NCBI RefSeq assembly: GCF_002954545.1
Contig: NZ_MSCH01000003.1
Location: forward strand, 930,001-994,000
Origin: Psychrosphaera saromensis
GTDB lineage: Bacteria > Pseudomonadota > Gammaproteobacteria > Enterobacterales > Alteromonadaceae
Direction: 5' to 3'
Length of the DNA stretch: 64,000 nucleotides
The notes under the pieces: model-generated
What the model was told of the DNA's origin: nothing
What the model saw: the letters and a program-made list of their open reading frames with translations, nothing else
Database searches by the model: none
Part shown: positions 17,061 through 25,372 of the stretch, piece after piece
How positions within the stretch are numbered: the stretch's first letter is position 1
Layout of the letters: the number at the start of each line of letters is the position of its first letter
Made by a program: the position numbers and the translations under genes

Positions 17061-17858
17061 TTACTTAAATGGCATAGTTAACAATGATAAAAGTGAACTG
17101 TTTTGTTTAGCGCCTGGATATTCAACTAAACCGATATTAAGGTTCTGATCACTTTTTTCCGCACTACCTTTGTAACTATTAAATAATTTGTCCCACCAAA
17201 TAACACTAAAACCATAATTTGAGTTGGTTTCATTTACCACTTGGCTGTGATGGATACGATGCAATATTTGTGTCATCAATATAAGTCGTAACGGCTTCTC
17301 TATGGCATTAGGTAAGCGAATATTGGCGTGGTTGAATAATGCTAAGCCGTTTAAGGTTATTTCAAATATAAGTACTGCAATGGCAGGAACGCCCAATGCC
17401 GTTACGGCCACAAACTTGACCGCTATGCTAATGACAATTTCAATTGGATGAAAACGTAATCCTGTGCTGGTATCTACATGGGCATCAGCGTGATGTACTT
17501 TATGTAAACGCCACAGCATTGGCACTTTATGAAATAACCTGTGTTGCCAGTAAATTAAAATATCTAACAACAACAGGCTTAATACAATGATCAACCAGTT
17601 TGGCATGTTAGTCGTTAGCTGTAATTGATTAAACAAACCTATGTTCTGTTCTGTGTTGTACAAAGCAACTGCGGTTAAGCCAATTGGGATCACTAATCTT
17701 GCAAACAATGACGAGGTAAATACCAAGCCAAAGTTAGCCAACCAACGTTTAGTATTTTTAATAGGGGATTGGCGTGCAGGCAGTCGCCATTCAAGTAACA
17801 TCATTATTACTAAAATGCTGAAAAAGAATCCAAGTCTCCACCATACTTCGTTAGTCAT
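17061..17858 (-). CDS. Fatty-acid hydroxylase / sterol desaturase family protein
   Basis: This 265-residue membrane protein has the three histidine clusters of the di-iron family: HRLFH (near 107-111), HKVHHADAH (near 119-127) and HRIHHSQ (near 202-208), with four to five helices before and between. Members add hydroxyl groups or double bonds to lipids or small hydrophobic molecules in the membrane. It is the last gene of the minus-strand string starting at the TonB receptor; its start overlaps the end of the ynjF-like gene by 8 bases, supporting cotranscription. The substrate is unknown. Confidence 0.85.
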   Translation of the reverse strand: MTNEVWWRLGFFFSILVIMMLLEWRLPARQSPIKNTKRWLANFGLVFTSSLFARLVIPIGLTAVALYNTEQNIGLFNQLQLTTNMPNWLIIVLSLLLLDILIYWQHRLFHKVPMLWRLHKVHHADAHVDTSTGLRFHPIEIVISIAVKFVAVTALGVPAIAVLIFEITLNGLALFNHANIRLPNAIEKPLRLILMTQILHRIHHSQVVNETNSNYGFSVIWWDKLFNSYKGSAEKSDQNLNIGLVEYPGAKQNSSLLSLLTMPFK

Positions 17859-18537
17859 TTTCTACCTTAGCGGTTTCATTAGCCGTATCGTTTGTTTCTT
17901 CGGTGTTGGCATTTACATTCGCTTCTTGCTGCTTAAGTGTGTGATAACCACCGTGTATCCGAGTGAAAATTGTGATGGCACACGCTGTTGCAAAAACACT
18001 GGCTAACAAAACAAAATGCTGCGGCCAAATACAAAAGGCAATAAACAGAGCAATGGTTTCGGTGCCTTCGGTTAAGCCGTTTAAATAATAGAAACTTTTG
18101 TACTTAAACTGCGGTTTTTCTAATTTGAATTTCTCGGCGGCAATAGCGAAAGCTAAAAAGCTGGAGCCTGTGCCAATAAAGGTGGCCAGTAAAATAGAAC
18201 CAGCGATGGCATTTTGTTCAGGATTTGCCAATATAAAACCAAGCGGAATGGCCGCGTAAAACAAAAAGTCTAACGTAATATCTAAGTAACCACCGGCGCT
18301 AGAGCTTTGATTTGCGTAACGGGCGAGTGCACCATCTAATCCATCCAAAATACGATTAAGCACAATAGCGGTTAATGCGCCGTACCATAATTCAAATGCT
18401 AATAACGGAACCGCTAACATGCCAATTAAAAAGCCAATCACTGTCAATTGGTCCGCAGTTACGCCTCGTTTATGTAATAAGCTCACAACAGGAATTAATA
18501 TTGGTTTTATAGCTGGCGTAATAAATTTATCTAACAT
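17851..18537 (-). CDS. ynjF: CDP-alcohol phosphatidyltransferase family protein (YnjF-like)
   Basis: This 228-residue membrane protein carries the CDP-alcohol phosphotransferase signature DGLDGALAR-x8-G-x3-D-x3-D near residues 66-90 (ending GGYLDITLDF). This family links CDP-activated head groups to alcohols in phospholipid-type synthesis. In E. coli, ynjF belongs to the ynjABCDEF cluster of unknown function; here it directly follows the ynjB-C-D-like importer genes, which is why I assign the symbol. Its start overlaps the ynjD-like stop by 11 bases. The C-terminal tail is Asn/Glu/Thr-rich and probably disordered. Confidence 0.82.
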   Translation of the reverse strand: MLDKFITPAIKPILIPVVSLLHKRGVTADQLTVIGFLIGMLAVPLLAFELWYGALTAIVLNRILDGLDGALARYANQSSSAGGYLDITLDFLFYAAIPLGFILANPEQNAIAGSILLATFIGTGSSFLAFAIAAEKFKLEKPQFKYKSFYYLNGLTEGTETIALFIAFCIWPQHFVLLASVFATACAITIFTRIHGGYHTLKQQEANVNANTEETNDTANETAKVEND

Positions 18538-19216
18538 GTACTTCTCTTGTAAGTAGCTCTTGCGAATCGCTTTGTAAGTGTTCTTGCGAATGCAGCGTTA
18601 TGATTTTACCTTGCGCTGCTTCAGCATCACTATGATCGTGGGTGACCATAATTGCAGGTAGTTTATGTTCACGGATTAGATCAAACACTAATTTTCGCGT
18701 ATCGACACGTAATTGAGTGTCTAGTTTACTAAACGGTTCGTCCAATAAAATAGCTTTGGGTTCACTTAATAACATTCGTAGTAACGCTACTCTTGCTTGT
18801 TGACCACCAGAAAGGCTATCCGGGTGGCGATCCCCCATGTCTTTCAAGCCTACTTGCTCCAGTGCTTGATCTACTTTTTCAAGTCGTTGTTTTTTATTAC
18901 CTTTGGGCATGGCAAATAGGATATTACCGGCCACTGATAAATGTGAGAACAACAGGGCGTCTTGGTATAACACTCCAATATGGCGCGAATTCGCCGGTAA
19001 ATCCCCAATGTTTTGACCATTGAGCCATACCTCACCGCTAGCGCTGAATACACTAGGTAATGTGCCCGTAAGCCAATTCAATAAGCTAGATTTACCACTG
19101 CCAGAAGGGCCCATAATTGTAAGAACGTCGCCGCCATTCACTAACTCGTTTAGGTTAAGTAGTTGCTCACTCTGACGAAACAATTGTAAATCTTTGATCT
19201 GTAAAGAAGATTGCAT
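18527..19216 (-). CDS. ynjD: ABC transporter ATPase (YnjD-like)
   Basis: This 229-residue ATPase has Walker A MGPSGSGKSS near residues 35-44, Q-loop in LYQDALLF, signature LSGGQQARVALLR, Walker B AILLDEPFSKLD and H-loop VTHDHSD. It is of the short importer type. Adjacent permease (two-module) and binding-protein genes complete a YnjB/C/D-type importer. In E. coli the substrate of YnjBCD is not established. There is a gap of 41 bases to the upstream permease gene. Confidence 0.88.
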   Translation of the reverse strand: MQSSLQIKDLQLFRQSEQLLNLNELVNGGDVLTIMGPSGSGKSSLLNWLTGTLPSVFSASGEVWLNGQNIGDLPANSRHIGVLYQDALLFSHLSVAGNILFAMPKGNKKQRLEKVDQALEQVGLKDMGDRHPDSLSGGQQARVALLRMLLSEPKAILLDEPFSKLDTQLRVDTRKLVFDLIREHKLPAIMVTHDHSDAEAAQGKIITLHSQEHLQSDSQELLTREVHVR

Positions 19217-19257
19217 TTAAAAACCTATGCTTTTGCAAGTATTAACTGGGTACGCTC

Positions 19258-20973
19258 TCATCGATGTGCGCTTTTAAAAAAGTATTTAGGTAACAGCCAG
19301 GCCAATATAAATCCTATTAATGGCAACACCATTTGCATAATGGCATAAACCGCACTCGTACGCCTACTAGCACCATTGGCAAGTGTAACGGCTTCTGTTG
19401 TTATGGTGCTTATTCGCCCACCGCCAGCTAAAAGTGTAGGTAAATATTGACCAAAACTAATGGCTAAGCCAAGGGCAATAGCTATTAAAATTGGTGAAAA
19501 TAATTGAGGCAACTTAATTTGCAAGAATACTTTTGCAGGGGATGCACCAAGGCTTGCTGCAACATGAGCAAAACGTGGATCTAAACGTCTATAACTACTA
19601 GACAGTGATAGAAAAACATACGGTAAAACAAATAATAAATGGGTAAACACTACATTAAAAAAGGAAGTTTGGTTATGCACAAGTTGTTGCATCCATACTA
19701 AGCCAAATAAAAATGCAATACTTGGGACAAGTAAGGGGATGTAAATAACTAAACTGGTAAAACGAGACATAGGTTTTGCAGTTAATTGCTCTGACTCTAA
19801 ACAGAGCAAAGTGATGATAGTGGCAAACACCGTAGTGATTATACCTATAGCAAGGGTGTTAAATAGTGGTTCACTCATTTGCATCAATGCATTTTGAAAA
19901 TGTGATAATACAAACTGATCTGGCATAACAGCAGGGAAGCGCCAAAATCCAGCGACCGACCACATAACTAAACCAATTAATGACAGTAATATAAAAGCAA
20001 TAACTAAGGTGGTAAGCACTAAGGTAATTGTTTGCCAAAAAGCGCTGCCATATCGGCGTTGGCCGTTGGTCATTAAGCCGCTAAATAAGACTTTAACTGC
20101 CTTTTCGCCGCCAAGCCATAATGCTAGCAATCCGCCAGTCAGCGTCAGTTGTAATAACGCGCCGGCTGATGCTTTGATACGCAAGTTTAAGTCAACATCA
20201 CTAAACCAGTGCATAATCGCAACTGCAAGAGTGGGAGGGGTGTTTGGTCCCAATATCAGTGGCATTTCCACACTCGCACTAGCATAGGCGAGCACCGCTA
20301 AAATAGGTAAACGTAATAAAGGATAAAGACTTGGTAGTATGACTTTAAAAAAGGCTGTCATAGGACAATAGCCTAAGTTAAGTGCCACCTTATGTTGCTG
20401 GCGTAATTTTTTGCCAAGTTCAGGTTGTGCCAATACACCAAGGGCCATTAACAATAAAAACGGTAACTCTTTGAGTGTTAACCCTAAAATAATACTGATG
20501 CCATAAGGGTCGTGTGGAAACAGGCCATTTGGGGCTAATTCCCATCCTGTTAACCAAGGCGATAGTAATCGTGAGATCATGCCGGAAGGCGCAATTAAAA
20601 AGCCAACAGCAATAGCCGCTGCCGCATGTGGAATAACTAAAATAGGGCTGAGTAAACGTTGAATACGGTTAAGCCAGGGACTGTTAAAGAATGCGGCTAA
20701 GATCATTAAGGTAATAATAAAAGCCAGTAAAGTGCTAATTAACCCTGTCGAAACACTCAGTGTTACCATTTGGCTCAAGCCAGGTGTTTGCCAAAGCGCA
20801 TAAAATCCATGCAGCCCAATACTTGTTTGTTCGAGTTCTGGAGCCCAGCCAAAAGCTGGTAGTAATACACTAATTAAACCAGCAAAAATCGGTAGTAAAA
20901 GTAGGGCAAGTAGAAAACGTGGGCTGAGTTTTACCATACGGGTAAATACATCAGTTTTTATGTTGCTCGTCAT
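19258..20973 (-). CDS. ynjC: ABC transporter permease, two fused modules (YnjC-like)
   Basis: This 571-residue inner-membrane protein has about twelve helices in two repeated binding-protein-dependent permease modules. The ATPase-contacting EAA-type loops are visible (LGYCPMTAFFKVILPSLYPLLRLP in the first half, LGASPAKVFLQIKLPQLFSPILIA in the second). One fused chain replaces the usual homodimer, as in YnjC and the Fbp/thiamine-type permeases. It overlaps the substrate-binding gene by 4 bases (stop-start overlap). Confidence 0.88.
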   Translation of the reverse strand: MTSNIKTDVFTRMVKLSPRFLLALLLLPIFAGLISVLLPAFGWAPELEQTSIGLHGFYALWQTPGLSQMVTLSVSTGLISTLLAFIITLMILAAFFNSPWLNRIQRLLSPILVIPHAAAAIAVGFLIAPSGMISRLLSPWLTGWELAPNGLFPHDPYGISIILGLTLKELPFLLLMALGVLAQPELGKKLRQQHKVALNLGYCPMTAFFKVILPSLYPLLRLPILAVLAYASASVEMPLILGPNTPPTLAVAIMHWFSDVDLNLRIKASAGALLQLTLTGGLLALWLGGEKAVKVLFSGLMTNGQRRYGSAFWQTITLVLTTLVIAFILLSLIGLVMWSVAGFWRFPAVMPDQFVLSHFQNALMQMSEPLFNTLAIGIITTVFATIITLLCLESEQLTAKPMSRFTSLVIYIPLLVPSIAFLFGLVWMQQLVHNQTSFFNVVFTHLLFVLPYVFLSLSSSYRRLDPRFAHVAASLGASPAKVFLQIKLPQLFSPILIAIALGLAISFGQYLPTLLAGGGRISTITTEAVTLANGASRRTSAVYAIMQMVLPLIGFILAWLLPKYFFKSAHR

Positions 20974-22280
20974 TGGCTTACCCCGTAACGAGTTTGCCAG
21001 CCTGTCATAATGGCTTCAACCCAACTAGGGTGTGGTTCGCTCAAAGTTCGTTTAATACTATTAAGTGGTAGCGCACTTGGATGTGGAGTGTCCGTTTGAA
21101 ATAAAGCTTGCTGATCAGAGGATAAGGTTGACTGAATTAGGACGGTTTTATCGCCCCAAACACTTGGCTTTTGTTTCTGGGCTTGCGCTTGTGGACTGAG
21201 TAAAAAGTTAGCCACTAATTGTGCGCTTTGCTGGTGGCTCGCGTTATAAGGGATAGCGACAAAATGTGTATTACTTAAACTGCCATCACTCATAGCGTAA
21301 CTGCGAATACTCTTTGGCAAATCAAAGCGTTTCACTGCGGCTGGTACTTCTGGTGCTGAGAAAGTAAAAGCTAAGCTTAATTCTGTGTCATCCACTAAAC
21401 GGCGCATTTGTGCGCCATTTTGCATAAAATGTTGTCCGTGACGCCAAAGTGTTGGATGTAATTTATTTAAAAAATTCCACAGTGGCATTAATATTTGTTG
21501 TGTATTTTGCTTGGTAGCCATTTGGTTTAATTGTGCTTTTATTGTTTCATCACTTTGTTGATGTAGCATAACAAGTGCATATTTTAAAAAGCTCATCCCC
21601 AAATAGTCAGGCGGTTTAGGATAACTAAAGCGCCCTGGATTTTGTGTACTCCAAACTAATAATTCATCTAGAGTAGTTGGCAATTGATTATTAGCAGAGC
21701 CGTTAATGGCCAGATTGTCATAATAAAAAGTAAGAGAGGCTAATCCCCATGGTGCTTCCATCCCTTGAGTTGGAATGCCAAAATCAAAAGTAACGGCAGG
21801 GTTGTTTACTGGATCTGTGTATTGAAAGTTGGGCAATTTATTTGCCCATTGCTTCAATAATAATGTATGCTCGTTCATAGTCGCGAAGTTAGCACCGTTA
21901 ATCCACATTAAATCGACGCTGCCTTGGTTGTTATTATTTGCAGATTTTTCCGCAAGCACACGACTTACTGCTTCACTAGTATCACTTAGTTTTACATGTA
22001 CTAAGTTAATATTATATTTTGTTTTAACTTGCGTAGCAGCCCATTGAATATAAGCATTTACTTGTGAGTCAGCACCCCATGCGTAGAAGTATACGTCTTG
22101 ATTTTCACCCGTCTGTTCAATTTTTTGCCAGCGTGATTGCTGGGCTAAATTTGAGTTTTGTTCTGTGTAGGCAAAAATGGCTGTTGGAAATAGAGAGACA
22201 CTTAGGGTTATACAAATGAAAAAAGCGATGCATGAAAAGTAGTGTCGCGAGTTCACCTGCCAAAATTTAGTTAAGGGCAT
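20970..22280 (-). CDS. ynjB: ABC transporter periplasmic substrate-binding protein (YnjB-like)
   Basis: This 436-residue protein has a signal peptide (hydrophobic core at about 15-36, cut after IFAY or nearby). The mature part begins DVYFYAWGADSQVNAYIQW and contains SVDLMWINGANFATM and ETPWGLA-like (EAPWGLASLTFYYDNLAI), typical of the extracellular solute-binding proteins of the YnjB group. It delivers substrate to the fused permease next to it. The start overlaps the DUF547 gene stop by 14 bases. Substrate unknown; the neighbouring lipid and redox enzymes suggest an organic compound rather than a simple ion, but that is inference. Confidence 0.87.
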   Translation of the reverse strand: MPLTKFWQVNSRHYFSCIAFFICITLSVSLFPTAIFAYTEQNSNLAQQSRWQKIEQTGENQDVYFYAWGADSQVNAYIQWAATQVKTKYNINLVHVKLSDTSEAVSRVLAEKSANNNNQGSVDLMWINGANFATMNEHTLLLKQWANKLPNFQYTDPVNNPAVTFDFGIPTQGMEAPWGLASLTFYYDNLAINGSANNQLPTTLDELLVWSTQNPGRFSYPKPPDYLGMSFLKYALVMLHQQSDETIKAQLNQMATKQNTQQILMPLWNFLNKLHPTLWRHGQHFMQNGAQMRRLVDDTELSLAFTFSAPEVPAAVKRFDLPKSIRSYAMSDGSLSNTHFVAIPYNASHQQSAQLVANFLLSPQAQAQKQKPSVWGDKTVLIQSTLSSDQQALFQTDTPHPSALPLNSIKRTLSEPHPSWVEAIMTGWQTRYGVSQ

Positions 22281-23154
22281 TTAAGTCCCAGTTGTAATCT
22301 AAAAAGTTAATTTTCATATCGTCGTTTTTAAGGGCTTGTTGTTGAGCTGCGTTTAGTTTTAGTTCGTTAACGTACAACAAAAGAAACTCTTCAAAGCTAG
22401 TTGCTGCTTTAAAACCATTCTTAAAATCGTCACCGTACCATTTAAATATTGAAGAAATATTGAGGTTATTACCTTTGGCAAAATTACGTGATGAGTCTGA
22501 TATAAAACGAATGGTTTGTTGCTGTAATTGTGTTTCTAACATCTCACCAGTATAAGCTTCTTCACGAAGTGCAGGGCAGCCAATGCTAGCGCAGTTTAAG
22601 GCAAAATGGATACGCGGTTCGTTATATTTAGATTTGCCTGTATCAGTGACTCTTGTATCAACCGCACCACGAATTAAACCATGTTCAATATCATCAAGGC
22701 TCAGAGTCTCACCAAATAAAGGAATGAATTTTTTGCTCCAAGGTGATCTAAAAAAACTACCCAAATCCTTAATTGATTTAAGCTTTGGGTGTTGTTTAGT
22801 TTGGTGATTTTTTTGGGGGTGGTAGTTACTTACAATAAGCTCAACGGTCCATGCGTTATAAGCGTTGATTAAAAAAGCCAATTGCTTAGACTTTTCCCAG
22901 CTATAAAATTCACTTTTACTGGTAGCACTTAATAAATCTAAATAGGCTTTTAACTGACTGTGCTGTGCTTTAAATCCTGCGTAATTGACTTGTGTGCTGT
23001 GGCCATTATTAATGGCCACGACATTGTCACTTAACAGTTTATCCCACACTTTATGCGTTATATCAGTGCTAATCTCACTTTTAACATTAGCTTGAACTAG
23101 GTTAGCAAATAAACCTGCAAACAAAGTTAAACTCAGTAAAAGTGATTTGATCAT
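22267..23154 (-). CDS. Secreted DUF547-domain protein
   Basis: This 295-residue protein has a signal peptide (MIKSLLLSLTLFAGLFANLVQA). It carries the DUF547 pattern: AFLINAYNAWTVELIVSNY, then IKDLGSFFRSPWSKKFIPLFGETLSLDDIEHGLIR and the motif PRIHFALNCASIGCPALREEAYTGEMLETQLQQQTIRFI. The strongly conserved Asn-Cys-Ala-Ser and Cys-Pro pair suggest a catalytic or metal role, but the domain's activity is not known. It sits between the flavin reductase fusion (1 base gap) and the YnjB-like gene (14-base overlap), so it is part of the same transcript. Confidence 0.87.
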   Translation of the reverse strand: MIKSLLLSLTLFAGLFANLVQANVKSEISTDITHKVWDKLLSDNVVAINNGHSTQVNYAGFKAQHSQLKAYLDLLSATSKSEFYSWEKSKQLAFLINAYNAWTVELIVSNYHPQKNHQTKQHPKLKSIKDLGSFFRSPWSKKFIPLFGETLSLDDIEHGLIRGAVDTRVTDTGKSKYNEPRIHFALNCASIGCPALREEAYTGEMLETQLQQQTIRFISDSSRNFAKGNNLNISSIFKWYGDDFKNGFKAATSFEEFLLLYVNELKLNAAQQQALKNDDMKINFLDYNWDLNALN

Positions 23155-23155
23155 A

Positions 23156-25327
23156 TTAGCCTCTGCGCCACGTGTGGTATTTTTCTAGCAAGTTAAGTAC
23201 TTTTTCAGGAGCATGGTTACGTTTCCACTCACCCGCTGCGAATTTATTGCCTTCAGCCCATGTAGGGTAGCTGTGAATTGTACCTAATATTTTATTAAGT
23301 CCTAAGCCATGTTTCATGGCTAATACAAACTCAGCAATTAAATCACCCGCGTGTTCAGATACTACCGTTACACCCAATATTTTGTCTTTACCTTTTGGCG
23401 TAATGACTTTAATAAAGCCTTTAGTTGCACTGTCGGTAATTGCACGGTCTAGCTCTTCAAACTCAAAACGGGTAATTTCAAAGTCGATGCCTTTATCTAT
23501 AGCGTCTTGTTCGTTTAAGCCAACACGTGCTACTTCTGGGTCAATAAAAGTAGTCCATGGAATAACACGGTAATCTACTTTAAACTTTTTAAGATGACCA
23601 AATAAACCATTTACTGCTGCGTACCAACCTTGGTGAGCTGCAACATGAGTAAATTGGTATGGACCAACAATATCACCAGCGGCAAAAATGTTAGGGTAAA
23701 GTGTTTCTAAGTATTCGTTGGTAACAACGGTACGATTGGTTTCTATGCCCAGCTCTTCAAGGCCATAACCTTTAAGGCGAGCACTACGACCAACGGCACA
23801 TAACAATTCGTCGTATTCAATCTCAACTTCTTCGTCTTTACCATTATCTTGGCTAAGGCGTTTAACAATAATGAATTTTTTACCATCACGAGCTTCACAG
23901 CGTAATGCTTGGTGTGAGGTTAAAATATTAACACCACTTTCAGTTAGTGCTTGGTGTGCAAAGGTCGACACTTCAAGATCTTCTTTGATCATGATGCGCT
24001 CAGCCATTTCAATTTGTGTCACACTTGAACCCAAACGAGAAAAGCTTTGTGCTAACTCACTACCAATTGGGCCACCACCAAGAACAACTAGCTTTTTAGG
24101 TGCTTCGTCCAACTCAGCAAATTTGCTCCATAAAGTATCACTCGTTACATAACCTGTTTCTTCAATACCCGGAAGAGGTGGAACAAATGGACGTGCGCCA
24201 GTGGCGATAACAATGGTACGAGCCGTTAACGTTTGTGTGCCACCGTCGTTAAGTTTGATCTCAACTGTCCACGGGTCGATTAACTTACCATAGCCTTTTA
24301 CAACTTCTACACCTAAGTCAGTGTAACGTTCTACGCTGTCATGCGGGGCTATATCTGCAATGACTTTATGTACACGAGCCATTACTTTTTTGAATGAAAA
24401 TTGTGGTGTTGCGTTCTCAAGACCGTAGTTTTCGCCGTGGCGAATTTGTTCTGCAATTTTTGCGCTTTTAATAACGGCTTTACTTGGAACACAACCGTAG
24501 TTTAAACAGTCGCCACCCATTTCACCGGCTTCAATTAAGGTTACTTTTGCTTTAACCGCTGCTGCGATGTAACTCGTTACTAAGCCGCCAGCGCCAGCGC
24601 CAATAACAATCATGTTGCGGTCAAATTTCTTAGGCTTAGTATAATTTTTGTAAACACGACGTTTTTTAAACACGTTTAATATTCCTTTTGCAATCAGTGG
24701 GAAAATACCCAATAAAGCGAATGATAAAATAAGGTTAAAGGATAAAATTCCAGACAAGCTATCTATTTGAGCAAGTTGAGTACCGGCGTTAACAAATACA
24801 AATGTTCCGGCTAACATACCTATCTGGCTTACCCAGTAAAAAGTCCATGACTTAATCGCGGTAACACCCATTAATAAGTTAATTAAAAAGAATGGGAACA
24901 CAGGCACTAAACGTAGTGTGAATAAGTAGAATGCACCTTCTTTCTCAACACCTGCGTCAATTGCGCTTAAGCGCTCTGGAAAACGTTGTTTAATGTAATT
25001 ACGTAATAAATAACGTGATACTAAAAAGGCCAGTGTTGCACCTATGGTCGATGCAAAAGAAACGATTAATAAACCTTCCCCTAAGCCAAACAATGCACCT
25101 GCTGCCAGAGTTAAAATTGCAGCGCCCGGTAAAGAAAGCGCCGTCACTAAAACGTACAGTAAGAAGAATCCACCAATAACCAGCAGTGGAGATTGGGCTT
25201 TATAGTCGTTGAATTGGTCCATTGAGCCTTTTAGGCCATCAAGGGTAAGTAACTGATGTAAGTCAAAATGAAAGAACAAACCGATAGCGGCGGCTGCAAT
25301 CAATAATAGGGCTAGCTTTTTAATCAT
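23156..25327 (-). CDS. VTT (TVP38/DedA) membrane domain fused to a flavin disulfide reductase
   Basis: This 723-residue fusion has residues 1 to about 225 as a VTT/SNARE-assoc membrane domain (GGFFLLYVLVTALSLPGAAILTLAAGALFG; RLVPVFPFFLINLLMGVT). From about 235 follows a class I pyridine nucleotide-disulfide oxidoreductase: FAD motif VIGAGAGGLVTSY, redox-active disulfide GGDCLNYGCVPSKA, NAD(P) motif LGGGPIGSE, second FAD motif YPNIFAAGDIVGP, and a dimerisation domain. It is like mercuric reductase or lipoamide dehydrogenase but lacks the N-terminal metal-binding domain and the C-terminal Cys pair of MerA (C-terminus NLLEKYHTWRRG). The membrane domain anchors a thiol/disulfide enzyme at the inner membrane. 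Confidence 0.9.
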   Translation of the reverse strand: MIKKLALLLIAAAAIGLFFHFDLHQLLTLDGLKGSMDQFNDYKAQSPLLVIGGFFLLYVLVTALSLPGAAILTLAAGALFGLGEGLLIVSFASTIGATLAFLVSRYLLRNYIKQRFPERLSAIDAGVEKEGAFYLFTLRLVPVFPFFLINLLMGVTAIKSWTFYWVSQIGMLAGTFVFVNAGTQLAQIDSLSGILSFNLILSFALLGIFPLIAKGILNVFKKRRVYKNYTKPKKFDRNMIVIGAGAGGLVTSYIAAAVKAKVTLIEAGEMGGDCLNYGCVPSKAVIKSAKIAEQIRHGENYGLENATPQFSFKKVMARVHKVIADIAPHDSVERYTDLGVEVVKGYGKLIDPWTVEIKLNDGGTQTLTARTIVIATGARPFVPPLPGIEETGYVTSDTLWSKFAELDEAPKKLVVLGGGPIGSELAQSFSRLGSSVTQIEMAERIMIKEDLEVSTFAHQALTESGVNILTSHQALRCEARDGKKFIIVKRLSQDNGKDEEVEIEYDELLCAVGRSARLKGYGLEELGIETNRTVVTNEYLETLYPNIFAAGDIVGPYQFTHVAAHQGWYAAVNGLFGHLKKFKVDYRVIPWTTFIDPEVARVGLNEQDAIDKGIDFEITRFEFEELDRAITDSATKGFIKVITPKGKDKILGVTVVSEHAGDLIAEFVLAMKHGLGLNKILGTIHSYPTWAEGNKFAAGEWKRNHAPEKVLNLLEKYHTWRRG

Positions 25328-25372
25328 GTATCTCTCTTTAAATTCTTGTTTATATTTCTATCTATATGCGTA

